This document shows positions 39,567-48,571 of a stretch of 64,000 nucleotides of DNA, piece after piece. Source of the stretch: Brevundimonas guildfordensis (GTDB lineage: Bacteria; Pseudomonadota; Alphaproteobacteria; Caulobacterales; Caulobacteraceae); assembly GCF_014836405.1 (NCBI RefSeq), contig NZ_JACSQU010000001.1, positions 248,001 to 312,000 on the forward strand, in the 5' to 3' direction. The notes under the pieces were generated by a model that ran no database searches, was not told the DNA's origin, and worked only from the letters and a program-made list of their open reading frames with translations. The position numbers and the translations under genes were made by a program. Within the stretch, counting starts at the first letter, position 1, and each line of letters begins with the position of its first letter.

Positions 39567-40119
39567 CCCCGCGCGGGTCGTTGCGGCGTTGGCCGGACTG
39601 CCAGCGGTCGAGCTGCTCCAGGGTGTAGGCGGTCGGCTGGCCGCTGACAGAGGGCTGTCCTTCGCCCGCGCCCTGTCCCTCGACGCCGTGACAGCTGGCG
39701 CAGGCGACGATGCCCCTTGCCGCGTCCCCTGTTAGCCAAAGCGGAGGTGGAGCGGACCTGGAGGCAGGGAGCGCCGGCGGCGGAAGGCCGGCGTACCATG
39801 CCGACACCTCCCGGCGGGCGTCCTGATCCAAAACCCTGGCCACGCGGGTCATCACGTCGTCGGGGCGGAGGCCGCTGGCGTAGTCCTCCAGCTGCTTTTG
39901 CAGATAGCCCTGATCCAGGCCGGCCAAGCGCGGCGACGAGACGCCGTCGCCTTCGCCGTTCAGCCCGTGACAGGTGAAGCAGGCGTTGCCCGCGCCGCCC
40001 GCGCCGCCGCCCATGGCGATGACCTGGCCGGAAGACTGGAACGCGCGGTCGGTCGCGCCCGGCGTGGTGTCGCAGGCGGCGAGGGCTAATCCGACAAGGG
40101 CGAAGGGCAGGGCGCGCAC
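39379..40119 (-). CDS. Di-haem cytochrome c (c4-like), lipoprotein signal
   Basis: 246 residues. Signal peptide with lipobox-like LALAACD; two CxxCH haem sites, NACFTCHGLNGEGDG (about 46-50) and VACASCHGVEGQGAG (about 139-143), each followed by the c4-type LAGLDQGYLQKQLEDYASG or TLEQLDRWQSGQRRND helix. The C-terminal 40 residues are Ala/Ser/Arg-rich and overlap the cytochrome b561 gene. Periplasmic electron carrier, possibly donor to the oxidase encoded on the other strand. Its start is divergent from the next cytochrome c gene. Confidence 0.88.
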   Translation of the reverse strand: MRALPFALVGLALAACDTTPGATDRAFQSSGQVIAMGGGAGGAGNACFTCHGLNGEGDGVSSPRLAGLDQGYLQKQLEDYASGLRPDDVMTRVARVLDQDARREVSAWYAGLPPPALPASRSAPPPLWLTGDAARGIVACASCHGVEGQGAGEGQPSVSGQPTAYTLEQLDRWQSGQRRNDPRGVMAAAVQRLTKEEARSIAAWLSTRPASRVRASASASATVSAAAAARPAASRETRRPDRSDGA

Positions 40120-40228
40120 TCTGACCCAACACCGGCTTAACGGCGACGGTTCCGCGGAACTCCTGGCGATGCGGCGGATTGGTTCTGGCGAAGCTGGGAA
40201 AGGGGCCCGATGCGATCATGTCCGGACC

Positions 40229-40606
40229 ATGCGTTTCATAGGGGCCGCCTTCACGGCCTTGGGCCTGCTGGGGCTGGGCGCCTGTGCGGACAAGGCCGAC
40301 GCCCCGCGCGCCCTGGCGGGGACCGACCCGGCCGAGGGCTTGCGCCTGATCCAAAGCCGCGGCTGCGCCGCCTGCCACAAGATTCCGGGCGTCGCCTGGC
40401 CCGAGGGGCGGACAGGCGGCTCGCTGGCGGGTGTGGGGGCGCGGCCTATGATCGCCGGACGCCTGCCCAACCAGCCCGAGGTGATGGCGGCCTTTGTGCG
40501 CGACGCGCCTTCGCTGCTGGCCGACACGGGCATGCCGCTCATGCCGCTGACCGAAGCCGAAGCCCGCGACGTGGCGGCCTACCTCTATACGCTCGATGAC
40601 GATTGA
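40229..40606 (+). CDS. Mono-haem cytochrome c lipoprotein
   Basis: 125 residues. Signal MRFIGAAFTALGLLGLGACA with lipobox LGAC. Haem site CAACHKIPGV (about 52), distal Met probably in DTGMPLMPLTEAEARDVAAYLYTL. It overlaps coxB by 11 bp, so it belongs to the oxidase operon, as a donor or subunit. The open frame upstream to 39974 is rejected because it is antisense to another gene and precedes the signal peptide. Confidence 0.85.
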   Translation: MRFIGAAFTALGLLGLGACADKADAPRALAGTDPAEGLRLIQSRGCAACHKIPGVAWPEGRTGGSLAGVGARPMIAGRLPNQPEVMAAFVRDAPSLLADTGMPLMPLTEAEARDVAAYLYTLDDD

Positions 40607-41546
40607 GACGCCCGACATGCTGAGCGGCTGGCCGCCGCCGGTGCTGGACCCGGCCGGGCCGTTCGCAGGGCCGGTGACGGTCGTCGCCTGGGTGCTGTTC
40701 GTCATGGGGGCGGTGGTGCTGGCCGTCGTCCTGGTCGCGCTGGGCGTGGCCCTGTTCGGGCCGCGGAAGTGGAAACGCCGCGTGGGCGGCGAGCGGCTGG
40801 TCTGGATGGGCGGCCTGGCCTTCCCAGTGGTCGTGCTGACCGCCCTGTTGATCTACGGCCTCAGCGTCACCGCGCGCGTGTCCGACGCGCCCCGCGACGG
40901 CGAGATGCGCGTGCGCGTGACGGGGGAGATGTGGTGGTGGCGTGTGGCTTATCTCGACGATCAAGGGCGCGAAACGGTGCAGGACGCCAATGAGGTGCAT
41001 ATCCCCGTCGGGCGCCCGGTGGTGATCGAACTGGAAAGCGCCGACGTCATCCATAGTCTGTGGGTGCCGCGCCTGGGCGGGAAGACGGACATGATCCCCG
41101 GGCGTCGCAACTTCATGCGCATTCAGGCGGACGCGCCCGGCGTTTACGCGGGCCAGTGCGCTGAGTACTGCGGCGGCCCTCACGCCCTGATGGGCTTCGT
41201 CGTCGTCGCCCATGCGGAGGCCGATTTCGCGGCCTGGCAGGCCAAGCAGGCTGCGCCCGCGGCGCCGTCCGCCCTGCCCGGCGCGGGGGTGTTCAGCGCC
41301 TCGGGCTGCGGCGCCTGCCATACGATCCGCGGGACGGAGGCCAACGGCCTGGCCGGTCCGGACCTGACCCACGTCGGTTCGCGCCAGACCCTGGGCGCGG
41401 GCATTCTGCCCAACAATCAGGGCACGATGGCGGGGTGGATCGCCGACAGTCAAGGAATCAAGCCGGGCAACCGGATGCCTTCCTATCCGGTGCTGACAGG
41501 GCGAGAGCTGCGCGACCTGGCCGGCTATCTGGACAGTCTGAAATGA
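40596..41546 (+). CDS. coxB: Cytochrome c oxidase subunit II with fused cytochrome c (caa3 type)
   Basis: 316 residues. Two N-terminal membrane helices (about 26-52 and 68-88), then the CuA cupredoxin: GEMWWWRVAYL, SADVIHSLWVPRLGGK, and CAEYCGGPHALMGF supplying Cys, Glu, Cys, His and Met ligands. The C-terminal cytochrome c has CGACHTIRGT (about 230) and distal Met in NRMPSYPVLTGRELRDLAGYL. This architecture is that of caa3 oxidases. Overlaps on both sides (11 bp and ATGA) give a tight operon. Confidence 0.93.
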   Translation: MTIETPDMLSGWPPPVLDPAGPFAGPVTVVAWVLFVMGAVVLAVVLVALGVALFGPRKWKRRVGGERLVWMGGLAFPVVVLTALLIYGLSVTARVSDAPRDGEMRVRVTGEMWWWRVAYLDDQGRETVQDANEVHIPVGRPVVIELESADVIHSLWVPRLGGKTDMIPGRRNFMRIQADAPGVYAGQCAEYCGGPHALMGFVVVAHAEADFAAWQAKQAAPAAPSALPGAGVFSASGCGACHTIRGTEANGLAGPDLTHVGSRQTLGAGILPNNQGTMAGWIADSQGIKPGNRMPSYPVLTGRELRDLAGYLDSLK

Positions 41547-44089
41547 CGTCGGAAACCGGCTTCGACGTCCGCAAATACGATCGCTTTCCTACCCAGGAGC
41601 CGCGTCCGGACGGCGAACTGGAGCAGTTGGAAGCCGCCTGGTGCGGACCGCGCCGCCCCGGCGAGTGGATCACGGCGATCAACAACAACATCATCGGCGT
41701 CTATTACGTCGGCGCGGCCATGCTGTTCTTCGTGCTGGCGGGCGTGCTGGCGCTGCTGATGCGGACCCAGCTGGCGCTGCCGATGACCGGCTTCCTGCCG
41801 CAGGAAACCTACAACCAGATCTTCACCATGCACGGCACGGTGATGATGTTCCTGTTCGCCGTGCCGGCGGTCGAGGCGCTGGGCGTGCTGCTGCTGCCGC
41901 AGATGCTGGGGGCGCGCGACCTGCCGTTTCCGCGCCTGGGGGCCTATGCCTTCTGGGCGTACCTGATCGGCGGGCTAGCCTTCTTCTGCTCCCTGTTCTT
42001 CGGCCTGGCGCCGGATGGGGGGTGGTTCATGTATCCGCCGTTGACGGGCATGACCTATTCGCCCGGGATCAACGCGGACTTCTGGCTGCTGGGCATCGGC
42101 TTTATCGAGATATCGGCCATTGCGGGCGCGATCGAGATCATCGTCGGGGTGCTGAAGACGCGCGCGCCCGGCATGACGCTGGACAAGCTGCCGGTCTTCG
42201 CCTGGGCCATGCTGATCTTCGCCTGCATGATCATCATCGCCTTTCCCTCGGTGATCCTGGCGACCTTGCTGCTGGAGCTGGAGAGGGCGCTGGGCTGGCC
42301 CTTCTTCGATCCGTTGAAGGGCGGCGATCCCATGCTGTGGCAGCACCTGTTCTGGTTCTTCGGCCACCCGGAGGTCTACATCATCTTCCTGCCGGCGGCG
42401 GGGGCCATGTCGACCATCATCCCGGCCATGGCGCGGACCAAGCTGGTCGGCCACTCGTTGGTGGTCATGGCCATGCTGGCGACCGGTTTCATCAGCTTCG
42501 GCGTCTGGGCGCACCACATGTTCACGACGGGCATGCCTCAGATCAGCATCAACTATTTCAGCGCAGCCTCCATGGCGGTCAGCGTGCCGGCGGGGGTGCA
42601 GGTCTTCGCATGGATCGCCACCATAGCGGCCGGAAAGATGCGCTTCTCCACGCCCGGGCTGTTCGCCGTCGGCGGCCTGATCATCTTCGTCATGGGAGGG
42701 CTGACGGGGGTGATGGTCGCCATGGTGCCTTTCGACTGGCAGGCCCACGACAGCTACTTCATCGTCGCTCACCTGCACTATGTCCTGATCGGCGGGATGG
42801 TCTTCCCCCTGTTCGCGGCCATCTACTACTGGCTGCCCATGTCCAGCATGCGGCCCCTGAGCGAGCGCATGGGCAAATGGATCTTCTGGCTGATGTTCGC
42901 CGGGCACAACATCGCCTTCCTGCCCATGCACCTGACTGGTCTGATGGGCATGCCGCGTCGGGTCTACACCTATCTGCCGGGGCGGGGTTGGGATCTGCCG
43001 AACTTCATCTCGACCATAGGGGCCTTCCTGTTCGGCCTGGCGGTGCTGTTGTGGGTGGTCGACATGGTCCGCAACTTTCGCCCCTTTGGCCCGCGCGAGG
43101 CGGGAAACATCCACGACGGCCCCGGCCTGGAATGGCTGCCCAGCGGCTATTACTCCGTACGGTCCGTCCCCCTGGTGAAGAGCCTCTATCCCCTATGGGA
43201 GCAGAAGGGCCTCGCGAAGCAGGTCGAGGACGGGCGGTGGTTTCTACCGGGCGCGGCCGGCGGGGAGCGGCAGACCCTGGTCACCAGCCCCCTGAACGCC
43301 GAGCCCCAATATGTGTTGCGCCTCCCGCGCCCCTCGCCGTGGCACGTCTTCGGCGCCGTCTTCACCGCAGGCTTCTTCCTGATCCTGACCATTCAGGCCT
43401 ATGCGGCGGCGGTTATCAGCGGCGTCCTGGCGGTCTACTGCATCATGCGCTGGTGCTGGTTCCTGGACACGCCGCACAGCCGCCAGACGACGGACATAGG
43501 CGCGGGCATCCGCGTGCCCAACTATGTCTCGGGCCCGTCCAGCCATGGATGGTGGGCCATGGTGATCGTGCTGATCGTAGGCGGGATGGTCTGCTTGCTG
43601 GCGGGCTTTTCCTACGTGTTCTTGTGGAGCCGACGGCCGGACCTGTGGCAGGCCCCGCCGGAGATGACGTCCATGCTGCTGCATCTCGGCGTTTTGGCTC
43701 TGGCCGGGCTGGCCGCTATGGCGGCCCCACGCATCTTGCGGCGGGCCGCCACCAGACCAGAGACGGTCGCTACGGGTCTCTTGGTCATCAGCGCTGCGGC
43801 AGTGGCGGCGGGGGTGGGGCTTGAGCTCAAGGCCTGGTGGTCCGTCGGGCTGAAGCCAGACGTCACAAGCCAGGGCGCCTCCGTTTTCGCGCTTCTGGGC
43901 TGGTCGGCCGCCTTTGCGGCGATCGGGGCCCTGATGGGACTCTATATTCTGTTGCGCCGGGCGTTCGGGCGTGTGTCGGCCGAACGTCCCTCCACAGTCG
44001 ATCTGATTGGCCTTTTCCTGACCTATGCCGCGGGGCAAGCGGCGGCGGTCCTCCTGCTGGTCCGGGTGTTTCCGGGCGCCGGATCATGA
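41543..44089 (+). CDS. ctaD: Cytochrome c oxidase subunit I fused to a subunit III-like domain
   Basis: 848 residues, far longer than the usual 530-560 for subunit I. The first about 570 residues hold all metal ligands: FTMHGTVMMF (haem a His), FFGHPEVYIIFLP (CuB His and cross-linked Tyr, with the D-channel Glu), WAHHMFTTG (CuB His pair) and VAHLHYVLIGG (haem a3 and a His). The rest (about 620-848) has five to six further helices, including SHGWWAMVIVLIVGGMVCLLAGFSY, as in subunit III. No separate subunit III gene follows, so the fusion supplies it. Start ATG 41543 overlaps coxB. Confidence 0.93.
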   Translation: MTSETGFDVRKYDRFPTQEPRPDGELEQLEAAWCGPRRPGEWITAINNNIIGVYYVGAAMLFFVLAGVLALLMRTQLALPMTGFLPQETYNQIFTMHGTVMMFLFAVPAVEALGVLLLPQMLGARDLPFPRLGAYAFWAYLIGGLAFFCSLFFGLAPDGGWFMYPPLTGMTYSPGINADFWLLGIGFIEISAIAGAIEIIVGVLKTRAPGMTLDKLPVFAWAMLIFACMIIIAFPSVILATLLLELERALGWPFFDPLKGGDPMLWQHLFWFFGHPEVYIIFLPAAGAMSTIIPAMARTKLVGHSLVVMAMLATGFISFGVWAHHMFTTGMPQISINYFSAASMAVSVPAGVQVFAWIATIAAGKMRFSTPGLFAVGGLIIFVMGGLTGVMVAMVPFDWQAHDSYFIVAHLHYVLIGGMVFPLFAAIYYWLPMSSMRPLSERMGKWIFWLMFAGHNIAFLPMHLTGLMGMPRRVYTYLPGRGWDLPNFISTIGAFLFGLAVLLWVVDMVRNFRPFGPREAGNIHDGPGLEWLPSGYYSVRSVPLVKSLYPLWEQKGLAKQVEDGRWFLPGAAGGERQTLVTSPLNAEPQYVLRLPRPSPWHVFGAVFTAGFFLILTIQAYAAAVISGVLAVYCIMRWCWFLDTPHSRQTTDIGAGIRVPNYVSGPSSHGWWAMVIVLIVGGMVCLLAGFSYVFLWSRRPDLWQAPPEMTSMLLHLGVLALAGLAAMAAPRILRRAATRPETVATGLLVISAAAVAAGVGLELKAWWSVGLKPDVTSQGASVFALLGWSAAFAAIGALMGLYILLRRAFGRVSAERPSTVDLIGLFLTYAAGQAAAVLLLVRVFPGAGS

Positions 44090-44382
44090 AGCGCTGGCTG
44101 ACCATGACGGGGGGGCTGCTGATCTGGGCCGCCCACTTCCTCGGGCTGTACCTGCTGGCCAGCGCCGCCGACGTCTGGTCCTCGCCAGAAGCTGCCTCGG
44201 GGCGCTGGATCGGGCTGGGTTTCAGTCTTCTGTGTCTGGCTCTCGTGGCGCTCTTGGCCAGCCGTATGCTGCGACGTCCAGGTTCGGATGAGACGGTGGG
44301 GTGGGAGCGGCGGGTGGCCGTGACCGGCGCCCTTGTGGCGGCGATCGGGATAATATGGCAGACCGCGCCGCTGGCCTTCTGA
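44086..44382 (+). CDS. Small membrane protein of the oxidase operon
   Basis: 98 residues with three predicted membrane helices (about 8-28, 43-62, 77-95). The start overlaps the ctaD stop (ATGA). It may be a subunit IV-like or assembly component of the oxidase, judged only by position and topology; no family is recognised. Confidence 0.72.
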   Translation: MKRWLTMTGGLLIWAAHFLGLYLLASAADVWSSPEAASGRWIGLGFSLLCLALVALLASRMLRRPGSDETVGWERRVAVTGALVAAIGIIWQTAPLAF

Positions 44383-44437
44383 CGGCTCTGTAGAATCTGT
44401 ATCTTGGCGATGGCGAAGAATAGCTGCGGACGAAGCA

Positions 44438-45199
44438 ATGAGTGAGACAGGTGAGCGGCGCCAAGGCATTCAGTCCGTAGGAATCGGCCTGCGCGTGCTG
44501 GAGGTGCTGGCCTCCCAGAACGGCGCGGCGGCGCTGGGCGCAATCGCTCAGGCCGCCGACCTGTCCGCCTCGCAGGCGCACCGCTATCTGGCCAGCCTGA
44601 TTGCGGCCGGAATGGCGCGCCAGGATGCAGCCACCGGGCGGTATGAGCTGGGGTCCGGCGCGCTGCGACTGGGGCTGGCCGCCCTGTCGCGGATGGACAG
44701 TTTTCGAGAGGCCGCCATTGCGCTGAGCGACTATGTCGCGGAGACGGGGCGGACGGTCCAGATGGGCACCTTGGGGCCGACCGGGCCGATCGTGGTGCGC
44801 TGGATCATGGGTACCCCGGCCATCTCGACCTCGTTGATGGTCGGCTCGCCGCTGCCGCTGCTGAGCTCAGCCACGGGCCATGTGTTTCTGGCCTTCCGCC
44901 CGCCGGCGGAGACGCGAGAGATGGTCGAGCGCGAGACCCAGCCGCAGTTCAAGCCGGTCGACGTCGAAGCCCTGCGCGCCCGCGTGCGGCGAGACGGCTA
45001 CTCCTCCATCCAGGGCGACCTGATCCCAGGCCTGCGAGCGACCGCCGTCCCGATATTCGACCTGCAAGGGGGGGCGATCTTCACCGCGACTGTGTTGGCG
45101 ACCGACGTATTCAAGCCGGAATACGACGATCAGGCGCGCGAACGCCTGATCGAGGTATGCGACCAGATCACGGTGGCGACCGGCGGCGTCCGCCCATGA
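44438..45199 (+). CDS. IclR-family transcriptional regulator
   Basis: 253 residues. N-terminal winged helix (SVGIGLRVLEVLASQNGAAALGAIAQAADLSASQAHRYLASLIAAGMA, about 13-60) and the IclR ligand domain (EAAIALSDYVAETGRTVQMG, ... SSATGHVFLAFRPPAETREMV, ... GLRATAVPIFDLQGGAIFTATVLA). Proteins of this family often control aromatic catabolism, and it stands next to the salicylate/gentisate cluster, so it is the prime candidate for its regulator. Ligand and operator are not evident. Confidence 0.88.
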   Translation: MSETGERRQGIQSVGIGLRVLEVLASQNGAAALGAIAQAADLSASQAHRYLASLIAAGMARQDAATGRYELGSGALRLGLAALSRMDSFREAAIALSDYVAETGRTVQMGTLGPTGPIVVRWIMGTPAISTSLMVGSPLPLLSSATGHVFLAFRPPAETREMVERETQPQFKPVDVEALRARVRRDGYSSIQGDLIPGLRATAVPIFDLQGGAIFTATVLATDVFKPEYDDQARERLIEVCDQITVATGGVRP

Positions 45200-45203
45200 C
45201 GCC

Positions 45204-46391
45204 CTAGGCGGCCGCCTTGCGCAGGTCGACGGACGGATCGCCTGCCGCCTCCACGTTCAGGACCTTGCCGATCAGGCGGCGCGCCCCGGCGAAGTCGCGC
45301 GGCTGGTCCAGACACACAGCGCCGACGAGGACGCCGTCGCGCAGGTGGAGGCGCACCGCCTCGCCACGCGAAATGACCGAGTCTCCGGCGGGCGGATCGC
45401 CGAGAATCTGCAGGTTATGGCCGCACTGGGCGGTCCAGAACCAGGGTGTCGGCTCGGGCTCCGAGGGGCGGCCGAGGATGGCGAGGGCGGCGGTGCGGGC
45501 CGATGTCTGAGCGTGGGCCCAGGTCTCCATGCGGGCAGCGGCGCCGTCGCGTGTCCGGGCCGCCAGATCGCCGACGGCGAAGATGCGGTCGTCCGCGGGC
45601 GAGCGGTAGTCGTCGCCGACCAGAACCCCGCCAGCGACCGGCAAGCCCGCCGCCTCGGCGAGTTCCGTTGCGGGGATGATGCCAATGCCAACGACGATCA
45701 GGTCGGCTTCGATGGTCGAGCCGTCGTCCAGGCGCGCCAGCACGGACCCGTCGACGGCGTCATCCAGCCCCTGTAGCGAACGGCCCAGCTTGATCTCGAC
45801 TCCGATGCGCGCATGGGCGTCGGCCAGCCATCCGGCGGCTTCGGGTGTGACGTTGCGGCCCAACAGCCGCTCGCCCGTCTCGATCACAGTGGCGCTCATG
45901 CCTAAGCCGCGCAGGGTAGAAGCGGCCTCCAAACCGATCACGCCGCCTCCGATCACGAGCGCCCGAGCGCCAGATTTGGCCGCCGCAGCTATGGCGCGGG
46001 CGTCGTCAGCGGTCCGCAGATAACGAACCGCGGGATGGTCGGCCATGGGCAGGCGCCGCACGCGTCCGCCCATCGCCAACACCAGTTTGTCGAAAACTGC
46101 GGTCGACCCGTCCGCCAGGCGAATCTCCCCCCTGTCGCGATCGATGGCGATGGCTTCGACGCCCAGCTTGAGGGTCACGTCCAGTTCCGCCCACCGTTCG
46201 ACAGGCGCCAGCCAGACGGGCTCAGCCTCAGCCCCCGACAGATAGTCCTTGGACAGGCTTGGACGTTCGTAGGGGGGGTGGGCCTCGTCACCGACAAGGG
46301 TGATGGGGCCGGAAAAACCTAAATCACGCAAGGCGATAGCCGTCGCGCCGCCCGCATGTCCGGCCCCCAGAATAACGATGCGCTCAGCCAT
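45204..46391 (-). CDS. nagAa: FAD-dependent ferredoxin reductase of the salicylate 5-hydroxylase
   Basis: 395 residues of the BphA4/rubredoxin-reductase-like family. N-terminal FAD motif IVILGAGHAGGATAIALRDLG, NAD motif ALVIGGGVIGLEAASTLRGLGM (about 145-165), second FAD motif RIFAVGDLAAR (about 265), and the reductase C-terminal domain (WFWTAQCGHNLQILGDP). It would pass electrons from NAD(P)H to the Rieske ferredoxin downstream. Divergent from nagG with a 120-bp gap. It differs in type from the plant-type NagAa reductase of Ralstonia, so the symbol marks the role, not orthology. Confidence 0.85.
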   Translation of the reverse strand: MAERIVILGAGHAGGATAIALRDLGFSGPITLVGDEAHPPYERPSLSKDYLSGAEAEPVWLAPVERWAELDVTLKLGVEAIAIDRDRGEIRLADGSTAVFDKLVLAMGGRVRRLPMADHPAVRYLRTADDARAIAAAAKSGARALVIGGGVIGLEAASTLRGLGMSATVIETGERLLGRNVTPEAAGWLADAHARIGVEIKLGRSLQGLDDAVDGSVLARLDDGSTIEADLIVVGIGIIPATELAEAAGLPVAGGVLVGDDYRSPADDRIFAVGDLAARTRDGAAARMETWAHAQTSARTAALAILGRPSEPEPTPWFWTAQCGHNLQILGDPPAGDSVISRGEAVRLHLRDGVLVGAVCLDQPRDFAGARRLIGKVLNVEAAGDPSVDLRKAAA

Positions 46392-46430
46392 TTGTGATCT
46401 CCGTCTTCGATTGCGCTAGGTGCAACGCGT

Positions 46431-46444
46431 TTGACATAGATCAA
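46431..46444. promoter_or_regulatory. FNR/FixK-like palindrome in the nag intergenic region
   Basis: TTGACATAGATCAA matches TTGAT-N4-ATCAA with one mismatch, between the divergent reductase and oxygenase genes. It could be an oxygen-responsive FixK/FNR site or chance. Confidence 0.35.
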
Positions 46445-46514
46445 AAACCACGACACCAATGCGGTCAACGGCGACATGAGATCGCTGCTTCGAATTCCAG
46501 TTCGGGAGCTTTCA

Positions 46515-47765
46515 GTGAACATCCCCGTACGCCCGCCGCAGGGCGAGAACAGCCGCGCCTGGCCGGCCGACGTCGACGCCGCCGTGCCTTACTGGGTCTA
46601 TACGGACCCCGCGATCTACGCCGAGGAACTGCAAAAGATATGGTACGGCCCTCACTGGCTGTACGTCGGCCTGGAGTGTGAAATTCCCGAAGTCGGCGAC
46701 TGGAAGACCGCGACCCTGGGGGAAAAGCCCTGCGTCATGGTCCGCTCCGGCGAAGACGAGATTTCGGTCGTCGAGAACCGCTGCGCCCACAAGGGCGTCA
46801 AGTTCTGCCAATCGCGCTTTGGCCACTCTAAGGAGCTGATCTGCCCTTACCACCAATGGTCGTACGCCCTGAACGGCGACCTGCAGGGCGTGCCCTTCCG
46901 CCGGGGCGTGAAGCGCCAGGGCGGGATGCCCGCAGACTTCGACCTGAAGCAGAACGGCCTGACCAAGCTGCGGGTCGAGGTGGTCAACGGCGTGGTCTGG
47001 GCCACCTTCTCGGACGACACGCCGCCCTTCCGCGAGTATCTGGGCGAGAAGTTCTGGAAGCACTACACCCGCGTCTACGACGGCCGGAAGCTGCAGGTGC
47101 TGGGCTACAATCGCCAGCACATTCCCGCCAACTGGAAGCAGATGCAGGAGAACATCAAGGACCCGTATCACGCCGGGCTCCTGCACGTGTTCTTCGCCAC
47201 TTTCGGCCTGTTCCGCGCCGACCAGAAGTCAGCCGTCGACATCGACGACGAGGGTCGCCACGGCATCCTGATCTCGCGCAAGGGAGAGCAGGAGAAGACC
47301 GAGGACATGGCGGACATCCGCAACTTCCAGGGCGACCTGGTGCTTGAGGACCCGCGCGTCATGGACGTGGTGCAGGAGTTCCCGGGCGAAGAGACCGTCG
47401 GGATGATCACCATCTTCCCCAGCGTCATCCTGCAGCAGCAGGTCAACAGCCTGACCACGCGCCAGATCGTGCCCAAGGGGCCGGGCGGGTTCGACTTCCA
47501 CTGGACCCACTGGTGCTACGCCGACGACACCGACGAGATGAAGCTGCGGCGCACCCGCCAGGCCAATCTGTTCGGCCCGGCCGGCTTCGTCTCGGCCGAC
47601 GACGGCGAGGTGCTGGAAATGACCCAGCAGGGGGCCGCCGGCTCGCCCGACGCCAACATGATCCTGCAGATGGGCGGCCGCGAGATCGCACCGACCGACC
47701 ACCAGGTCACCGAGACAGCCGTGCGCGCCATGTGGCGCTACTGGCGCAAGGTGATGGGCCTGTAA
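46515..47765 (+). CDS. nagG: Salicylate 5-hydroxylase large oxygenase subunit (Rieske)
   Basis: 416 residues from GTG 46515, chosen because GGGAG precedes it and homology starts at about IPVRPPQGENSRAWPAD; ATG 46476 is an alternative without a ribosome site. Rieske centre: CAHKGVKFC and CPYHQWSY. Mononuclear iron: ENIKDPYHAGLLH with Asp/His/His. The sequence follows NagG of Ralstonia throughout (e.g. DLQGVPFRRGVK, NLFGPAGFVSADDGEV, YWRKVMG at the end). It hydroxylates salicylate to gentisate, together with NagH and the ferredoxin chain. Other 2-hydroxybenzoate analogues are possible substrates. Confidence 0.9.
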   Translation: MNIPVRPPQGENSRAWPADVDAAVPYWVYTDPAIYAEELQKIWYGPHWLYVGLECEIPEVGDWKTATLGEKPCVMVRSGEDEISVVENRCAHKGVKFCQSRFGHSKELICPYHQWSYALNGDLQGVPFRRGVKRQGGMPADFDLKQNGLTKLRVEVVNGVVWATFSDDTPPFREYLGEKFWKHYTRVYDGRKLQVLGYNRQHIPANWKQMQENIKDPYHAGLLHVFFATFGLFRADQKSAVDIDDEGRHGILISRKGEQEKTEDMADIRNFQGDLVLEDPRVMDVVQEFPGEETVGMITIFPSVILQQQVNSLTTRQIVPKGPGGFDFHWTHWCYADDTDEMKLRRTRQANLFGPAGFVSADDGEVLEMTQQGAAGSPDANMILQMGGREIAPTDHQVTETAVRAMWRYWRKVMGL

Positions 47766-47767
47766 GC

Positions 47768-48241
47768 ATGAGCCAGAGCATTTCCCGCGACGAGGTTCGC
47801 GACCTTTACGACGCCTATTACGCCACGCTGGACGATGTCGATCTGCACGCCTGGCCCGAGCATTTCACCGAGGACTGCCTCTATCGCGTGATCCCGCGCG
47901 AGAACTATGAGGCGGGCTTCACCCTTTGCACCATGCAGGCCGAGAGCCGCGGCATGCTGAGGGACCGGGTGACGGGGCTGACGCGGACGCAGATGTACGC
48001 CCCGCGCTACTACCGTCGCTTTCCCACCGCGCCGCGCATCGTCAGTCAGGACGAGCAGGGCGTGCGCGTGCGCCACAACCTGCTGGTGGTGCAGACGTTG
48101 ATCGACAAGCACTCGGACATCGTGCTGTCGGCCGTCTGCCACGACCGCATCGTCCGCGACGGCGATCAGGTGCGCTTTGCCGAGCGCATCGTCGTCTTCG
48201 ATTCCGAAATGATCCCGAACAGTCTGGTGTATCCCGCATGA
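47768..48241 (+). CDS. nagH: Salicylate 5-hydroxylase small subunit
   Basis: 157-residue protein of the ring-hydroxylating dioxygenase beta family (NTF2-like fold): DEVRDLYDAYYATLDDVDLHAWPEHFTEDCLYRVIPRENYE, then RTQMYAPRYYRRF and HSDIVLSAVCHDRIV. Structural subunit of the oxygenase, no metal sites. It starts 2 bp after nagG and its stop overlaps the ferredoxin start (ATGA). Confidence 0.9.
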   Translation: MSQSISRDEVRDLYDAYYATLDDVDLHAWPEHFTEDCLYRVIPRENYEAGFTLCTMQAESRGMLRDRVTGLTRTQMYAPRYYRRFPTAPRIVSQDEQGVRVRHNLLVVQTLIDKHSDIVLSAVCHDRIVRDGDQVRFAERIVVFDSEMIPNSLVYPA

Positions 48242-48567
48242 CCGATGTTGCGACCCTGTCGTGGACGGCCGCCGTGCCGCCCTCGGCCCTGGAAGAACAC
48301 GGCGTGGCCAAGGCCGTCGTCAACGGCCTGAGCGTCGCCCTTTATGTTGTCGACGGCGAGTACTTCGCCACCGCTGACCTGTGCACCCACGGCCAGGCCA
48401 GCCTTTCCGACGGCTATCTGGACGGCGAGCTGATCGAATGCCCGCTGCACCAGGGCACCTTCAATGTGAAGACCGGCGCGGCCGTGGACGCGCCCTGTTC
48501 GGTCGCCGTGCGCACCTTCCCGGTGAAGCTCGAAGACGGCGTTCTGCACGTCGGCATGGAGGCTTGA
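48238..48567 (+). CDS. nagAb: Rieske [2Fe-2S] ferredoxin of the hydroxylase
   Basis: 109 residues with CTHGQASLSDGYLDG and CPLHQGTFNVKTG, the Cys-His pairs of a Rieske cluster; LHQGTFNVKTGAAVDAPCSVAVRTFPVKL is typical of dioxygenase ferredoxins. It shuttles electrons from the reductase to NagG. Located between nagH and the gentisate dioxygenase in one operon. Confidence 0.92.
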   Translation: MTDVATLSWTAAVPPSALEEHGVAKAVVNGLSVALYVVDGEYFATADLCTHGQASLSDGYLDGELIECPLHQGTFNVKTGAAVDAPCSVAVRTFPVKLEDGVLHVGMEA

Positions 48568-48571
48568 CCCC

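Noticed and set aside
41975..43114. 379-codon minus-strand open frame inside ctaD
   Set aside because: His/Asp/Gln-rich composition typical of the antisense shadow of a GC-rich gene.
41641..43824. 727-codon plus-strand frame within ctaD
   Set aside because: Out-of-phase Arg/Gly/His-rich shadow; the real oxidase frame is complete.
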